Below are positions 25,496 through 35,299 of a stretch of DNA of 64,000 nucleotides, piece after piece; within the stretch, counting starts at the first letter, position 1, and the number at the start of each line of letters is the position of its first letter. The translations under genes and the position numbers were made by a program. This DNA is from Balanoglossus misakiensis (taxonomy: Eukaryota; Hemichordata), in the NCBI GenBank assembly GCA_040954595.2, contig CM082582.2, positions 2,914,001 to 2,978,000 of the forward strand, read 5' to 3'. The notes beneath the pieces were generated by a model. That model was not told the DNA's origin. It saw only the letters and a list, made by a program, of their open reading frames with translations, and did no database searches.

Positions 25496-25745
25496 TGAAT
25501 AAAACTGACTTTCCATGGACTCTCCTCGTCAAGTTATGCATGGCAATCCATTGTTAATGACACTGTCTCTACTGGATCGACAGTTAAAGGGGCGAAATCA
25601 TAACACCAAACAAATAACCCACAAAAGTGACAAATTGGCGATGACATGAAGAAATTCACACAAAGTGGTGTCTGCTGGGAGCTGTATCAAACCTCACTGC
25701 AAACAACACGTCACAATACCATCCAATATGGACCAATAGCCACAT
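25496..25745 (+). pseudogene. Unrecognised coding-like dispersed repeat, copy B
   Basis: Matches copy A (12990-13240, opposite strand) over about 250 bp. Shared landmarks are GTTATGCATG, then KKFTQSGVCWEL (25646 onward) and CACAATACCATCCAATATG. Copy B carries at least one frameshift relative to copy A. It is immediately followed by another dispersed repeat. Confidence 0.45.
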
Positions 25746-25759
25746 TAGATTATACTGCG

Positions 25760-25950
25760 AAACAAATCAATGTAAGAATTAACACCTCTCTGCAACTCAT
25801 TGTCTATGGGGCCGAGCCTCAGCGCCTATACATAAACTTTGTGTGTGTGGACACAAGCGACTCAAAGGATTAATTCTCTGTGTTTACAAAAGGCAAATAG
25901 TGTCTCCGAAACGTTTCAAATTTTTACCAGTGTGACCGTGGTATAATAAA
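25760..25950. repeat. Dispersed repeat, copy 2 (first copy at 6655-6842)
   Basis: Aligned with 6655-6842 in the same orientation, with the same order of landmarks (CATTGTCTATGGGGCC, GCCTATACATAAA, TCAAAGGATTAAT). It is followed by CA/AAAC-rich simple sequence at 25975-26015. Confidence 0.65.
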
Positions 25951-26188
25951 CAGGTACCCTACACTTTGAATGACACACACACTTACACCACACACACAAA
26001 CAAACAAACAAACATAAATACCCTATAACTATACTATATTATAACTAACTATAACTACAAGTAACAACTAACAAAATAACTTAATATACCTATATAAATA
26101 AACCGTTCAAATACAGATGTGTACACCAAAATTAACTAAATTTACACAAATATATAAAAATGCATGGCAGGGATGCCCCCAAAACTAC

Positions 26189-26303
26189 CGTAAGCACTGC
26201 AAGCTGGGAGTCCATGCGTCTACGGACCTCTGTTGACAGATGAGTCATCATGGAGACTGCATGGTAGTTGGACTTCTGGTCCAAATCATCTTGCAGCATT
26301 CCT
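26189..26303 (-). CDS. Candidate exon of the minus-strand host gene (phase-compatible)
   Basis: On the minus strand, acceptor CATAGCAG precedes 115 nt of open frame and donor CTTACG|gtagtt follows. The peptide starts GMLQDDLDQKSNYHAV and continues MMTHLSTEVRRRMDSQLAVL, amphipathic and exon-like. Its entry phase (one base completing a codon) fits the exit phase of the exon at 34590-34786, and it leaves in phase 0. The 87-bp minisatellite begins immediately upstream, and each unit shares part of this exon (the AAGTCCRACTACC and ACCATGCAG words). It may be a real internal exon or a remnant caught in the array. The protein is not recognised. Confidence 0.33.
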
Positions 26304-26312
26304 CTGCTATGG

Positions 26313-27056
26313 TGGCATACAGATCAATCTCCGCCATCCTTCAACACAGCATCTAGTTTCTGCATGGTACTATTGGTAGTCGGACTTCAATCTGCCAGTT
26401 GGCACACAGATCAGTGTTCTCCATCCTGCAAACCAGCATCTAGTTTCTGCATGGTACTATTGGTAGTAGGACTTCAATCTGCCAGGTGGCACACAGATCA
26501 ATGTTCTCCATCCTGCAAACCAGCATCTAGTTTCTGCATGGTACTATTGGTAGTAGGACTTCAATCTGCCAGGTGGCATACGGATCAATGTTCTCCATCC
26601 TGCAAACCAGCATCTAGTTTCTGCATGGTACTATTGGTAGTAGGACTTCAATCTGCCAGGTGGCATACGGATCAATGTTCTCCATCCTGCAAACCAGCAT
26701 CTAGTTTCTGCATGGTACTATTGGTAGCCGGACTTCAATCTGCCAGGTGGCATACGGATCAATGTTCTCCATCCTGCAAACCAGCATCTAGTTTCTGCAT
26801 GGTACTATTGGTAGTCGGACTTCAATCTGCCAGGTGGCATACGGATCAATGTTCTCCATCCTGCAAACCAGCATCTAGTTTCTGCATGGTACTATTGGTA
26901 GTCGGACTTCAATCTGCCAGGTGGCATACGGATCAATGTTCTCCATCCTGCAAACCAGCATCTAGTTTCTGCATGGTACTATTGGTAGTCGGACTTCAAT
27001 CTGCCAGGTGGCATACGGATCAATGTTCTCCATCCTGCAAACCAGCATCTAGTTTC
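26313..27056. repeat. Nine-copy 87-bp minisatellite
   Basis: Eight full units and one partial (48-bp) unit. Units two to eight are almost identical; the first, nearest 26313, is diverged. Because 87 is 29 codons, the plus strand stays open for 277 codons, each unit reading as WHTDQCSPSCKPASSF plus a hydrophobic remainder, but no start context, homology or splice logic supports a plus-strand gene. On the minus strand each unit has in-frame TGA codons and ends in ACCATGCAG, which resembles a splice acceptor. A strong acceptor (TTTTCTTTTTTCAG) precedes the array at about 27064-27077 on the minus strand. Confidence 0.93.
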
Positions 27057-27077
27057 TCGTATCTGAAAAAAGAAAAC

Positions 27078-28473
27078 AGATGCCGTACAGGAAAAGTATA
27101 AATGATGAGCTGAGGGTCGTGGTGACAATGAGGAGTAATTTGACTGCATGTGACACAAAAGACAGCTTCTGTGATCAAACACCCTCTATAACTCCAGGCA
27201 TTGTCTTTGCAGTACACATGCCAGGTAATGCAAAAAATCCATCAAGTAGTACTATATGCAGTCTACATCGACAATGAATCATGCTCAGTTTTTATGGACT
27301 TGTTATTTTGTGCCATTCTAAATGACTTCTGGGTGTTTTGTTGGGTGCTTGTTAAACTTGTAACGAGCAGTAATGAGCGGAAATTTGCAGTAATGACCAA
27401 TAACATCCTAGAAATAGACAGAATGAGTAATCACGGATTCTGTGGAAATGACCATCTTTTCCAATTTCATATAGTCATCTGAAGTTATGCAATAAGTGTC
27501 ATTATCATGACCATTTTCACGGAACTAGACAGTTGTTTAATTTCATATCATCACCAGAAAAACTTGTCACAGTCGATGACATCGTTCACGCTGGTTTGAT
27601 GTTCTGGGAATTTGGGCTCGAGTGTTGGTTAGTTTTTGCACAACTTTAAATGTTGTGCGTTGACTTAGATGTTCATCTATGTGAACTGGCATACTCTGAA
27701 TGTTTGAAGAAACTTTACAAACCCCATATAAATTCCCATCTACATAAAATGGAGCAGCAAACAGTTATAGTGATATTAGGCCAGAGAGAACAATCTTGTT
27801 CATTGGATTGTTTTGACCTAGTTCCAGGAGCAGCGAGCGAAGAAATTTTTTTAAATGTTTTTAGGCCGAAGGTAAAACCAGTTCTCTGGCATATTTGCAC
27901 AGATGCAGACAGTGCGAGATAATTGTTTTGCTTTTTACCAGAAATATCTCTGATACATGTACTGTACTTGTAACTGAATTCAATACTGTATTTCCCCAGC
28001 AAAAAAACCAGGCCATTATATATCAGTTGGTGTTTGCACAATATATTCTGAGTATTTAACAGGCTCTCAGAATAAAATAAAATGCACAGTAAATCACTGA
28101 AATCCAACAATTAAGTATTATTCTTTAATATTGTCCTGGTGGGATCTAACATCATTTTACTTTGGCCCCATGTCTTGGCCTCTTTACTGTCTCTCCACAT
28201 TCTACACGATGGTCTAACAACACTGTACAGACTACCTCTCACTACACACACTGTTTCACACTGGGAGTGTGAGAACAAATTGATCCCACACTTTCACTGA
28301 ATCGAAAGCTGAATCTGACGCTAGCGCTGATTGGTTGACAAAGCGTTCTTTTGCAAATGCGCTCTAAATCTTATCCAATGGCGCGAGACTACAACGTGCC
28401 TAGACTACAGTTCCAGAGTCGTTTATTCATTTTTTTAACGAATTTGGCTAAATTGTGACCGTTTGAGAAATAT
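27078..28473. other. No gene recognised
   Basis: Intron-like or intergenic sequence with short frames only. At 28258-28300 the words GGGAGTGTGAGAAC and GATCCCACACTT resemble pieces of the GATCCCAGGTCC family whose hairpin copy follows at 28474. Confidence 0.35.
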
Positions 28474-28577
28474 AATCTCACACACCAAGGACCTGGGATC
28501 ATATTTTTCACACTCGTCGGACAGAAAACCCCAACTCTTGTGAGAAATATGATCCCAGGTCCTTGGGTGTGTGAGAT
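28474..28577. repeat. Hairpin copy of a dispersed repeat
   Basis: AATCTCACACACC plus AAGGACCTGGGATCATATTT (28474-28506) is complementary to 28545-28577, with one extra base on the right arm and a 38-nt loop containing an AAAACCCC tract. A single-arm copy of the same sequence lies at about 38795-38836, and related words occur near 36440-36495. Confidence 0.85.
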
Positions 28578-30154
28578 TCTATTATTCTGGTCATGGTAGT
28601 CATGTCTAATTTGTTCCAGTCTGCACCAAGTACGTCAAACAGCTGAATAATATCATTGTAATAGCTTTTGGGAAACTTTTATTTTGTCAGGCAGACCAAC
28701 ATCAGTAGCAGTGGACATCATGATCAAAAACGCATTTTGAATGTGGCTGCCAGTATCAGATGGTGCTGTACAGGCGGAAGTCGATGGAATGGCTTTGTGT
28801 GCAAATTGATTGTCTTATTAGGCACATTGAACACTGCAAAATTCATGTTGAACTCGCTGTAGACTGACACCTCAGATCGTATTTAAACATCAACGCAACC
28901 ATGTGTTTTGTCGCTGTCATAATTTTTATACACTTTCGATGCAATTTTCATTCAACCAGATGCACCATCAATCTGCTGTGACGATCTTGTTAAACAAATT
29001 GCAAAACGAAACATCAGGACAAACACTGAATAGCGTCTTTCGAACAAATCTGTTCGCCGTCACATCAAATGTTAGAGATCAAATTAATACTCATGATGTG
29101 ACATGTACCAACCTTTACAGAACGAGGAAATGTGTGCCCAAAGCTACCCACTGCGCGTTGTCATTCGCCCAAATTCAGACATCAGAACAATGTGTTTGCG
29201 GACAACTCAGTCCAAACATGTCGGAAGTCTAATTCAAAATCCTATGCTCGCGAAAACCTGAGAAAGTGTAGGGCGCCACCAACGGCAGTACTAAGAATAT
29301 TTGTAATGCAGAAGTAAGAATTTGCCATGATCCAAACAAATAAAAATTCCAAAACAGCCAAAGTAGAAGCAGCAATTCCATGAACAATTTATTTTTTCTT
29401 CCTGGCCTTAAGTCTTAGCATTTATTTGTCTTTTTCCACATTATCAGTAAAAAATCTTCATTTCTGAAGTGATAGGCTGAAATTTAGCATGAAGCTTCTT
29501 ACAGGTTGTCTGAGTTGCCATTTTTTGTTTTGTTTAAATTGTTGCAAAACTGCATGTCAGAGTACTTTGAAGTTTGAAATTTGTTAGGCATGTTCCTAGA
29601 GGTAACTCCAAAAAGATGCTGTAAAACAATTTGTGATATTTGCATAATTGCGCGATTGGTAAAATTTTTGCAATATTTGTCAAAAATTGTTTTCTCTGAA
29701 ACCGCTTGTCACATTGCTGTAAACTATGGCAGACATGTTCCTTGAGGTGATTGAAGATATTGTACAATTATGGAGATATTCGCACACGTTTTTGTGTTTT
29801 TTTGCCACTTTTGAACATTCAAATATTGTTTTCTGTGAAACTGATTGTTGGATTGCTTTTTGTAAATTTCTTTTTGGTTTATATCAAAACTTCTCCAAAC
29901 CCAATCGTCCAGTTGTTTTTAAAGTTACTATTTACAAGGAGTTGTTACCCCGAACTAAGACATGCATATGTTTACATAACTTTAATAGGCCACCTGTTAC
30001 AGAGACCACCAGCTATTACATTTTTAAGAGTGAATGGCAGGTCAGTGAGCGTCTCTGTCTGTCTGTGTGTCTGCCTGTCTGTTAGAGGGCTGACTGAAAG
30101 AAGTTGGTCATCATGTGTGTTTGTACAGACAATTTTTGGTCAAAAACAATTTTC
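28578..30154. repeat. No gene; degenerate tandem repeat at about 29530-29900
   Basis: Two diverged units of about 135 bp can be aligned: CATGTTCCTAGAGGT near 29590 with CATGTTCCTTGAGGT near 29735, and AATTGTTTTCTCTGAAAC near 29686 with ATATTGTTTTCTGTGAAAC near 29823. The rest (28578-29530) has a 109-residue frame at 28903-29232 without recognisable content. A CTGTCTGT tract lies at 30050-30081. Confidence 0.45.
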
Positions 30155-30235
30155 GCCAATATTTTCCGGAGTCTACAGCTAGTTCAGAAAATAACAACTT
30201 AATAATGTGCAGCGGAGATGTCAAAGTTTATTCAA
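30155..30235. repeat. Dispersed repeat shared with 53230-53310
   Basis: ATTTTCCGGAGTCTACAGCT followed by AGTT, AAAATAACAA and a GTGCAG..GATGTCAA block occurs here and again at 53230-53310 in the same orientation. Confidence 0.6.
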
Positions 30236-30492
30236 GGCAAACTGATAATGTGGGGCAACTCGTTGCTCCAAAATCCGAACAACTCAGATTGTATGTCAAA
30301 CTAACTCATGTAACGCGACTTATATGCTGCTTATATTCATCATTGGAAATCACAGGCGTCAGAAAAAATGCTTTGTTAGTATTTCGTACTGTAAAGTAGC
30401 TAAAATCGAAAAATCAGTAGCTTAGACGATCTCCCGGTTTCTGTCATACGAGCGCTTACGCTATGTTCAGTCCTTGCCATATACCCTACTAA

Positions 30493-30516
30493 CACATAAA
30501 GAGATCTCTTTATGTG
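30493..30516. repeat. Perfect 24-bp palindrome
   Basis: CACATAAAGAGA is immediately followed by its exact complement. It could be the centre or junction of a foldback element; no protein-binding role can be inferred from sequence alone. Confidence 0.9.
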
Positions 30517-30557
30517 ATAGTGGGGTAATTTCTTGACAGGTCATATTAGTGGCTTGT

Positions 30558-30655
30558 TAGGGCCCAAGCGCATGCAGCGCTTGGGCCCTATTGGTATTGT
30601 CCTGGTTTTTCTTCTACTTTTTAGGGCACAAGCGCCCTCAGGCGCTTGTGCCCTA
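30558..30655. repeat. Two tandem covarying hairpins
   Basis: Hairpin 1 has arms TAGGGCCCAAGCGC and GCGCTTGGGCCCTA with a five-base loop. Hairpin 2 has arms TAGGGCACAAGCGCC and GGCGCTTGTGCCCTA with a CTCA loop. Each is followed by TTGGTATTGT and a TTTTTCTTCTACT block, so they are tandem duplicates. The C-to-A change in the second left arm is matched by a G-to-T change in the right arm. Confidence 0.92.
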
Positions 30656-31344
30656 TTGGTATTGTTGGCTTTTTTCTTCTACTGATTTTTTTTCTTGTGC
30701 AGTTTTATCGGCCACTTTGATCTTGAAAACGGCTGAACCTACAAATCTCAAACTTGGCACAGTGGTGCAGGCCTATGAGAGCTAGTGCAGTACCCTCGTG
30801 AATGTTTAATTAGTCACGTGACCTGATTACCATACATGGGCAAAACGTTCAAATCGGCCTTATTTGCATATGAATGGAGATATCAAAATTCTTTTAGCAA
30901 CTTTTGCAGACCATGTGGTCAGTGTCCTACATGCCAAATGTCAAGGACATTGGCCATGCCAATTTTGAGAAGAAGATTTTTAAGTATTAATTTTCATATT
31001 TTTTGACCAAGCCATGGGCCTATACTTTCCATAGTAAAGCTAAGACCACATATTATTTTGGATAAATATGCATACATATCTCAAAATCTGTTTGGCCAAT
31101 CATCTCCAACTTTGGTGTGCAGCCAGCCTAGCATTTGTCAATAATTTTAAGCGAAAAAAAATAGTATGAAAAATCGACCGATTTTTTTATATTAATTTTT
31201 TTATGAAATTTATACCTTTAATTATACCTCTATGGTTAAGCTATGTCCATGTCTTATTGTGGAATTCTGGTCTGTGCAATAGTCCTGTACAGTGACTGTC
31301 TTGTGGTCAGTGAGCACAATGGCACCAAAATAGAAGGCAACATT

Positions 31345-32005
31345 TTAGGCTCACCTGTAACACCTGCTTAACTCATTAATTATGCGCATATCTAATTATT
31401 GGCTAACTAAGAGGGCTAGAGGTTTCGTTTATGTGAGACATGGACCAGTATAGGGTCAAAATTTCTTGCCCAAATTTTGGGTGACCTCAGGTGACCTTTG
31501 ACCTACTTTACTATATCTCGGCATCCAGAGCAGGTACAGACTTGGCGTTTGGAGGGTTGGGATTAAAATTGAAAAGCCAAAATGGGGGTAACCTGTGACA
31601 CCTGCATATCTCATTAATTATGTGCATACCTAATTGTGGGCTAACTTATAGGGCTGGAGGTTTCGTTCTTGTGGGACATGGGCCAGTATAGGGTCAACAA
31701 AATTTGCCCAAAATTTTGGGTGACCTCAGGTGAACTTTGACCTACTTTCCTATATCTCGGCATCCAGAGCAGGTACAGACTTGGCGTTTGGAGGGTTGGG
31801 ACTAAAATTGAAAAGCCAAATTGGGGGTCACCTGTGACACCTGCTATCTCATTAATTATGTGCATACCTAATTCTGGGCTAACTAAAAGGGCTAGAGGTT
31901 TTGTTCTTGTAGGACATGGACCAGTATGGGGTCAAAAATTTTTGCCAAAAATTTGGGTGACCTCAGGTGACCTTTGACCTACTTTTTTATATCTTGGCAT
32001 CCAGA
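31345..32005. repeat. Tandem repeat, about 238-bp unit, nearly three copies
   Basis: The words CTCATTAATTATG, GGTGACCTCAGGTGA and CGGCATCCAGAGCA (last unit TTGGCATCCAGAGCA) recur in the same order; TATATCTCGGCATCCAGAG-like blocks begin near 31512, 31751 and 31988. Identity is high and the third unit is partial. Confidence 0.9.
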
Positions 32006-32102
32006 GCAAATATGCTTATTGCTATGTTGCTATGTGCTATGTTGGCTTGGGCCCGCTATTGCTGCTTGCAGCTATATTTTTTGGTTGTTATTGCTCCTTA
32101 TT

Positions 32103-32452
32103 AAAGGTACATGAGCTGCAACTGAATAAAAAATTAAAGTTTTAAATAATCTCAAATATACTTTTAATTATGTCTATTAAATTATATTTCATGATGATAT
32201 ATCAAGCTCAACACTTATTTATGACAAAATGGCCAAAAATTAAAGAAAAAAACGAAAATTCCTGCAATTTTTAAAAAAGTGCAATTTTACAATGAAAAAG
32301 GAAAATATAATGTCACAGCGGTGTACATTTACGTCCATGAGCTCAAGTAGATGAGATCATGTTTTGTTTATGAAGTTTCACAATCGGAAATGCAACATTT
32401 TCATTGTTTCTTGCATTTTCCCACGGTGGCGGCCATATTCGCTTGCGGCAAA
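32103..32452 (+). mobile_element. TTAA-ended non-autonomous element, copy 2
   Basis: Begins TTAAAGGTACATGAGCTGCA and runs to GGTGGCGGCCATATTC, matching copy 1 (16968-17297) in the opposite orientation along its length. The right terminus is not obvious, so it may be truncated or abut the next TTAA element at 32495. Confidence 0.7.
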
Positions 32453-32494
32453 GCTTTATTATTTATCTGGTTAAAACTTGCATATGCACTCATA

Positions 32495-33665
32495 TTAAAG
32501 TGGAACGTTGTGATCTGTTTTTGAGCCAATTCTGCGAAATGCGATTAAAAAGTACTATGAAAAACGTTGGTTTCATTCACTTTCACTTACGCATAACAGA
32601 GCTACAGCCAGCCAAAACTGTGCGAACCCGGAAGTGAGTGACGTCAGCAACTTAATTGTGGTACCGTTGTCCGCTGCCGACGCGTTGGAGCGAGCTTATG
32701 CTTATACACGCCTGCACTCACGCGACCGACGACGTTAGCATGGCAACATATTCTCGGGTAGTAGGCTACAATTTTGAACCAGAGATTCCCTTCTACGACC
32801 AAGCGACTGAATTTTACAGAGGACAAAAGTTCATGCAGTTCTGATCTCCGATGTGTCCCGTTTGTCAAGGCTTACACTTGGTGTGGTTTCAGTGAAACCA
32901 TAGACCCTAGGGTCTATGGTGAAACAGACAATGCTGTTAACAATACCCTCCCTTGTTGTCTCTCCCTTGTTGTCACCTTTTTGAACCACTTTTCTTACCA
33001 TAATACTTTGTCACCGTTTATGGAGTTGAAAAGAACGCAGGTGCATCGTCCTGCTCTCCAGGTGTAGTACGTCCGTAGTATAATGGAGCCAATGCCATAG
33101 CTATTCTATGCATGTTTCGTCTCTTGAAATGTATTAAAACTGCCCTTTTTAGTTGCTTTCATTTGATAACTATGCGATCGTCAATAAATGGAAATTAAAC
33201 CCAAATACGTGTACCAAAAAACGTGCAGGAAGGATTTAAAACGGTACGGTTATTATTATCAGCGGCAGTTAGAACAACTTTGTATAGGCCTTACGGTTTG
33301 TTCATAAACGTCGACATGCATGGCATCGTGAACATTGCAGGGTCTATGTCTGCACGCATCGACAAATACAATACACGTAGAGCATTGCCTTTGAAAGAAA
33401 CTTATCCCCGTCGATTTTCCGAATATGTTTTTGAAATCATGAACTTGACATTTCGCCATGTCAGATCCGCGCAAAATGTGTCTGTTTATGTCGAACGTGT
33501 AAGAGCGCTGCGCGTCGACTGCAACGCAAGTTGCTGACGTCACTGTAGTATTTTCAACTCGCGTCTTCTGCTTGCGCAGGAAGTGAAAGTGAATTAACCC
33601 ATCGGAACGTTGCCGTTTTTGACACCTGGTTTGTACTTTGAATTGTGGGTGTCGTTCCACTTTAA
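32495..33665. mobile_element. 1.16-kb TTAA-flanked foldback element
   Basis: TTAA (32495-32498) and TTAA (33662-33665) flank termini AGTGGAACG and CGTTCCACT. The inverted homology continues inward in diverged form for about 150 bp, including CACTTTCACTT and a perfect GTGACGTCAGCAACTT (32638-32653) / AAGTTGCTGACGTCAC (33529-33544) pair. A perfect 24-bp palindrome, centred on CCCTAGGG, lies at 32897-32920. No transposase is present. The right end stops 17 bp from the donor of the candidate exon at 33683-33747. Confidence 0.88.
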
Positions 33666-33682
33666 GGGTTTAGAATGCTTAC

Positions 33683-33747
33683 AAGTGTATAGTTCACTGT
33701 CTTCATCTGCATGGACTAATGGTAGTACAGTTTGAAACTGCCACATT
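33683..33747 (-). CDS. Weak candidate exon of the minus-strand host gene
   Basis: On the minus strand, acceptor ATATACCAAG precedes 65 nt of open frame (peptide MWQFQTVLPLVHADEDSELY) and a good donor (gtaagc) follows. It is phase-compatible with the exon at 34590-34786. The acceptor lacks a good pyrimidine tract, and the candidate at 26189-26303 competes for the same phase, so this may be a chance frame. Confidence 0.28.
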
Positions 33748-34589
33748 CTTGGTATATACACACAAAAATGAAAGCTAAGACATTATTGAAAAAGACGCAA
33801 TTTAAAAGACACATAATTCTTCAATGCTGTTCATTCAGTATTTGAATTAATCTACCTCTTTTACCACATTGGTGGTTTGATCCAAATGTTGTTTTCAATG
33901 GGAAAGTCTGGCCAATATACATACAAACAGGGGTGGCCCCTGATGAGAAAATGCAATGGACCATATTGGCCCCTACACGCCAACAACAATTTAAATTCTG
34001 GGTCAGAACTACTATAATATTTGCAGACACCTTTTCAATTTTGGTGGACCCAATTTTCATTTATATGGACCCAATTTATACAAAATTTGGCTGAGGCGAT
34101 TTGCAGCCAGACCACTTTTTTGTCATTTGGGTGCATTTTGACGACTTCATCCGTATTTTCCTGGGTGATGCAACTCTGTCGACGCACTCAGAGCATTTTC
34201 ACTGCTTTAATTCCCTTTTTTACAATGAGTGACAGTTGACAAAATGACTTCCACATGATTAGACCGTTTCGTTTTGGTTGGCACAAAAACTCTAAGACCA
34301 TGTTCCTTTTGGGTGTACATTATTTTTGAACTGCTTGAGACTGGGCCAACCAGTCATGCAGTACATGATGACTACAATACTGTCATGAGATACCACATGT
34401 ACAATGTGCAAATAATACGAGTGCGCTCTGATTGAAATGAAAATTGTGCAAAATATAAAATGTGAATATTATAGTTCTGACCACATAATTAGACCGCTTA
34501 ATTTTTGTTCTCACAAAGGTGCCACTGAAGTATCATGAACTGCGGTATATTCAACTTTGCACATATATACAAGTGTACGCCACACCTAC

Positions 34590-34786
34590 CTTGTCTCCTG
34601 CTCCAATGTCTTGAAAGTATCGGCCAGTTTCGTAAAATCATGTAACATTGCCTCGTTTTGTGAAATCCATTCTAATTGGATTTGTAGCTGTTCTTGTTTC
34701 CTCAGAAGGATCATTTTCTGGCTGCTATACATCTCTGCAAGTTCTTCCATTGTTAACTTTTTCTCTTTAATGTGCTTGTGCTGAAC
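34590..34786 (-). CDS. Host-gene exon 4 (coiled-coil-like segment)
   Basis: Acceptor TTTTTTCCTCAG precedes 197 nt of open frame that enters in phase 0 and leaves in phase 2 at donor AAG|gtaggt. The peptide is highly helical and charged, with leucines spaced as in a coiled coil: it contains KEKKLTMEELAEMYSSQKM, ILLRKQEQLQIQLEW and FTKLADTFKTLEQET. Splice signals, open frame and composition together make this the best exon in the window. I do not recognise the protein. It is the fourth exon counted from the candidate start at 41850, and the later exons are uncertain. Confidence 0.6.
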
Positions 34787-35296
34787 CTGAGGAAAAAACA
34801 AAACAAGCTTTAAACATTGCCTGTAGAAGAAATGTTTCCAGTGTCTTGCCTGCTCCCCTGCCCCATTCCCACTGCTGGCTGTGCCAGCTAAAAGGCAAGG
34901 GTCAGTTACTGGCTGCCATCTTGCACAAATTTCTGGTCAGCCATGCCCAGGATGGCTGCTTCTAATGTTCGCACACAGGTACTGTCAAAGTCAGGTGCAC
35001 CACACAAGATCCATCCATCCATCCATCCATCCATCCATCCATCCATACATACATACATACATACATGTACATATATACATACATTTAATGTGCATACTTA
35101 CAAAAACACAACACATCACTGCAAGTGACACAACAATGACCAGCACCCACCACCAAAAAGCCTGGAACTGGAAAGTAAAATATAACTGATAAGTGATAAT
35201 ACACCTCTATACCAAATACAGATCTTACACATATTTAAAGTTTTTTGTAGAGAACAAAGATACATACACAAACACACACATAATTGCATACATACA
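34787..35296. repeat. Intron sequence with (ATCC)n and (ATAC)n microsatellites
   Basis: About nine ATCC units (35010-35045) are followed by several ATAC units (35046-35066) and CA/CATA-rich sequence to 35296. Nothing else is recognised. Confidence 0.85.
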
Positions 35297-35299
35297 TAA

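Larger units (their letters stand above)
30548..32085. mobile_element. 1.5-kb repeat element bounded by GGGCCCAAGC / GCTTGGGCCC words
   Basis: The left edge has TTAGGGCCCAAGCGC and the right edge near 32045 has GGCTTGGGCCCGC, suggesting short inverted termini. The left end carries two tandem hairpins (30558-30590 and 30622-30655). The right half is a tandem array of about 238-bp units (31345-32005). There is no coding capacity. Confidence 0.55.

Noticed and set aside
26313-27056. CRISPR-like array
   Set aside because: Units are contiguous identical 87-bp repeats with no spacers, in a eukaryotic sequence.
26268-27101. 277-residue plus-strand ORF made of 29-residue repeats
   Set aside because: The frame is open only because the 87-bp minisatellite unit is a multiple of three. 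It has no recognisable domain, and the splice-like signals lie on the other strand.
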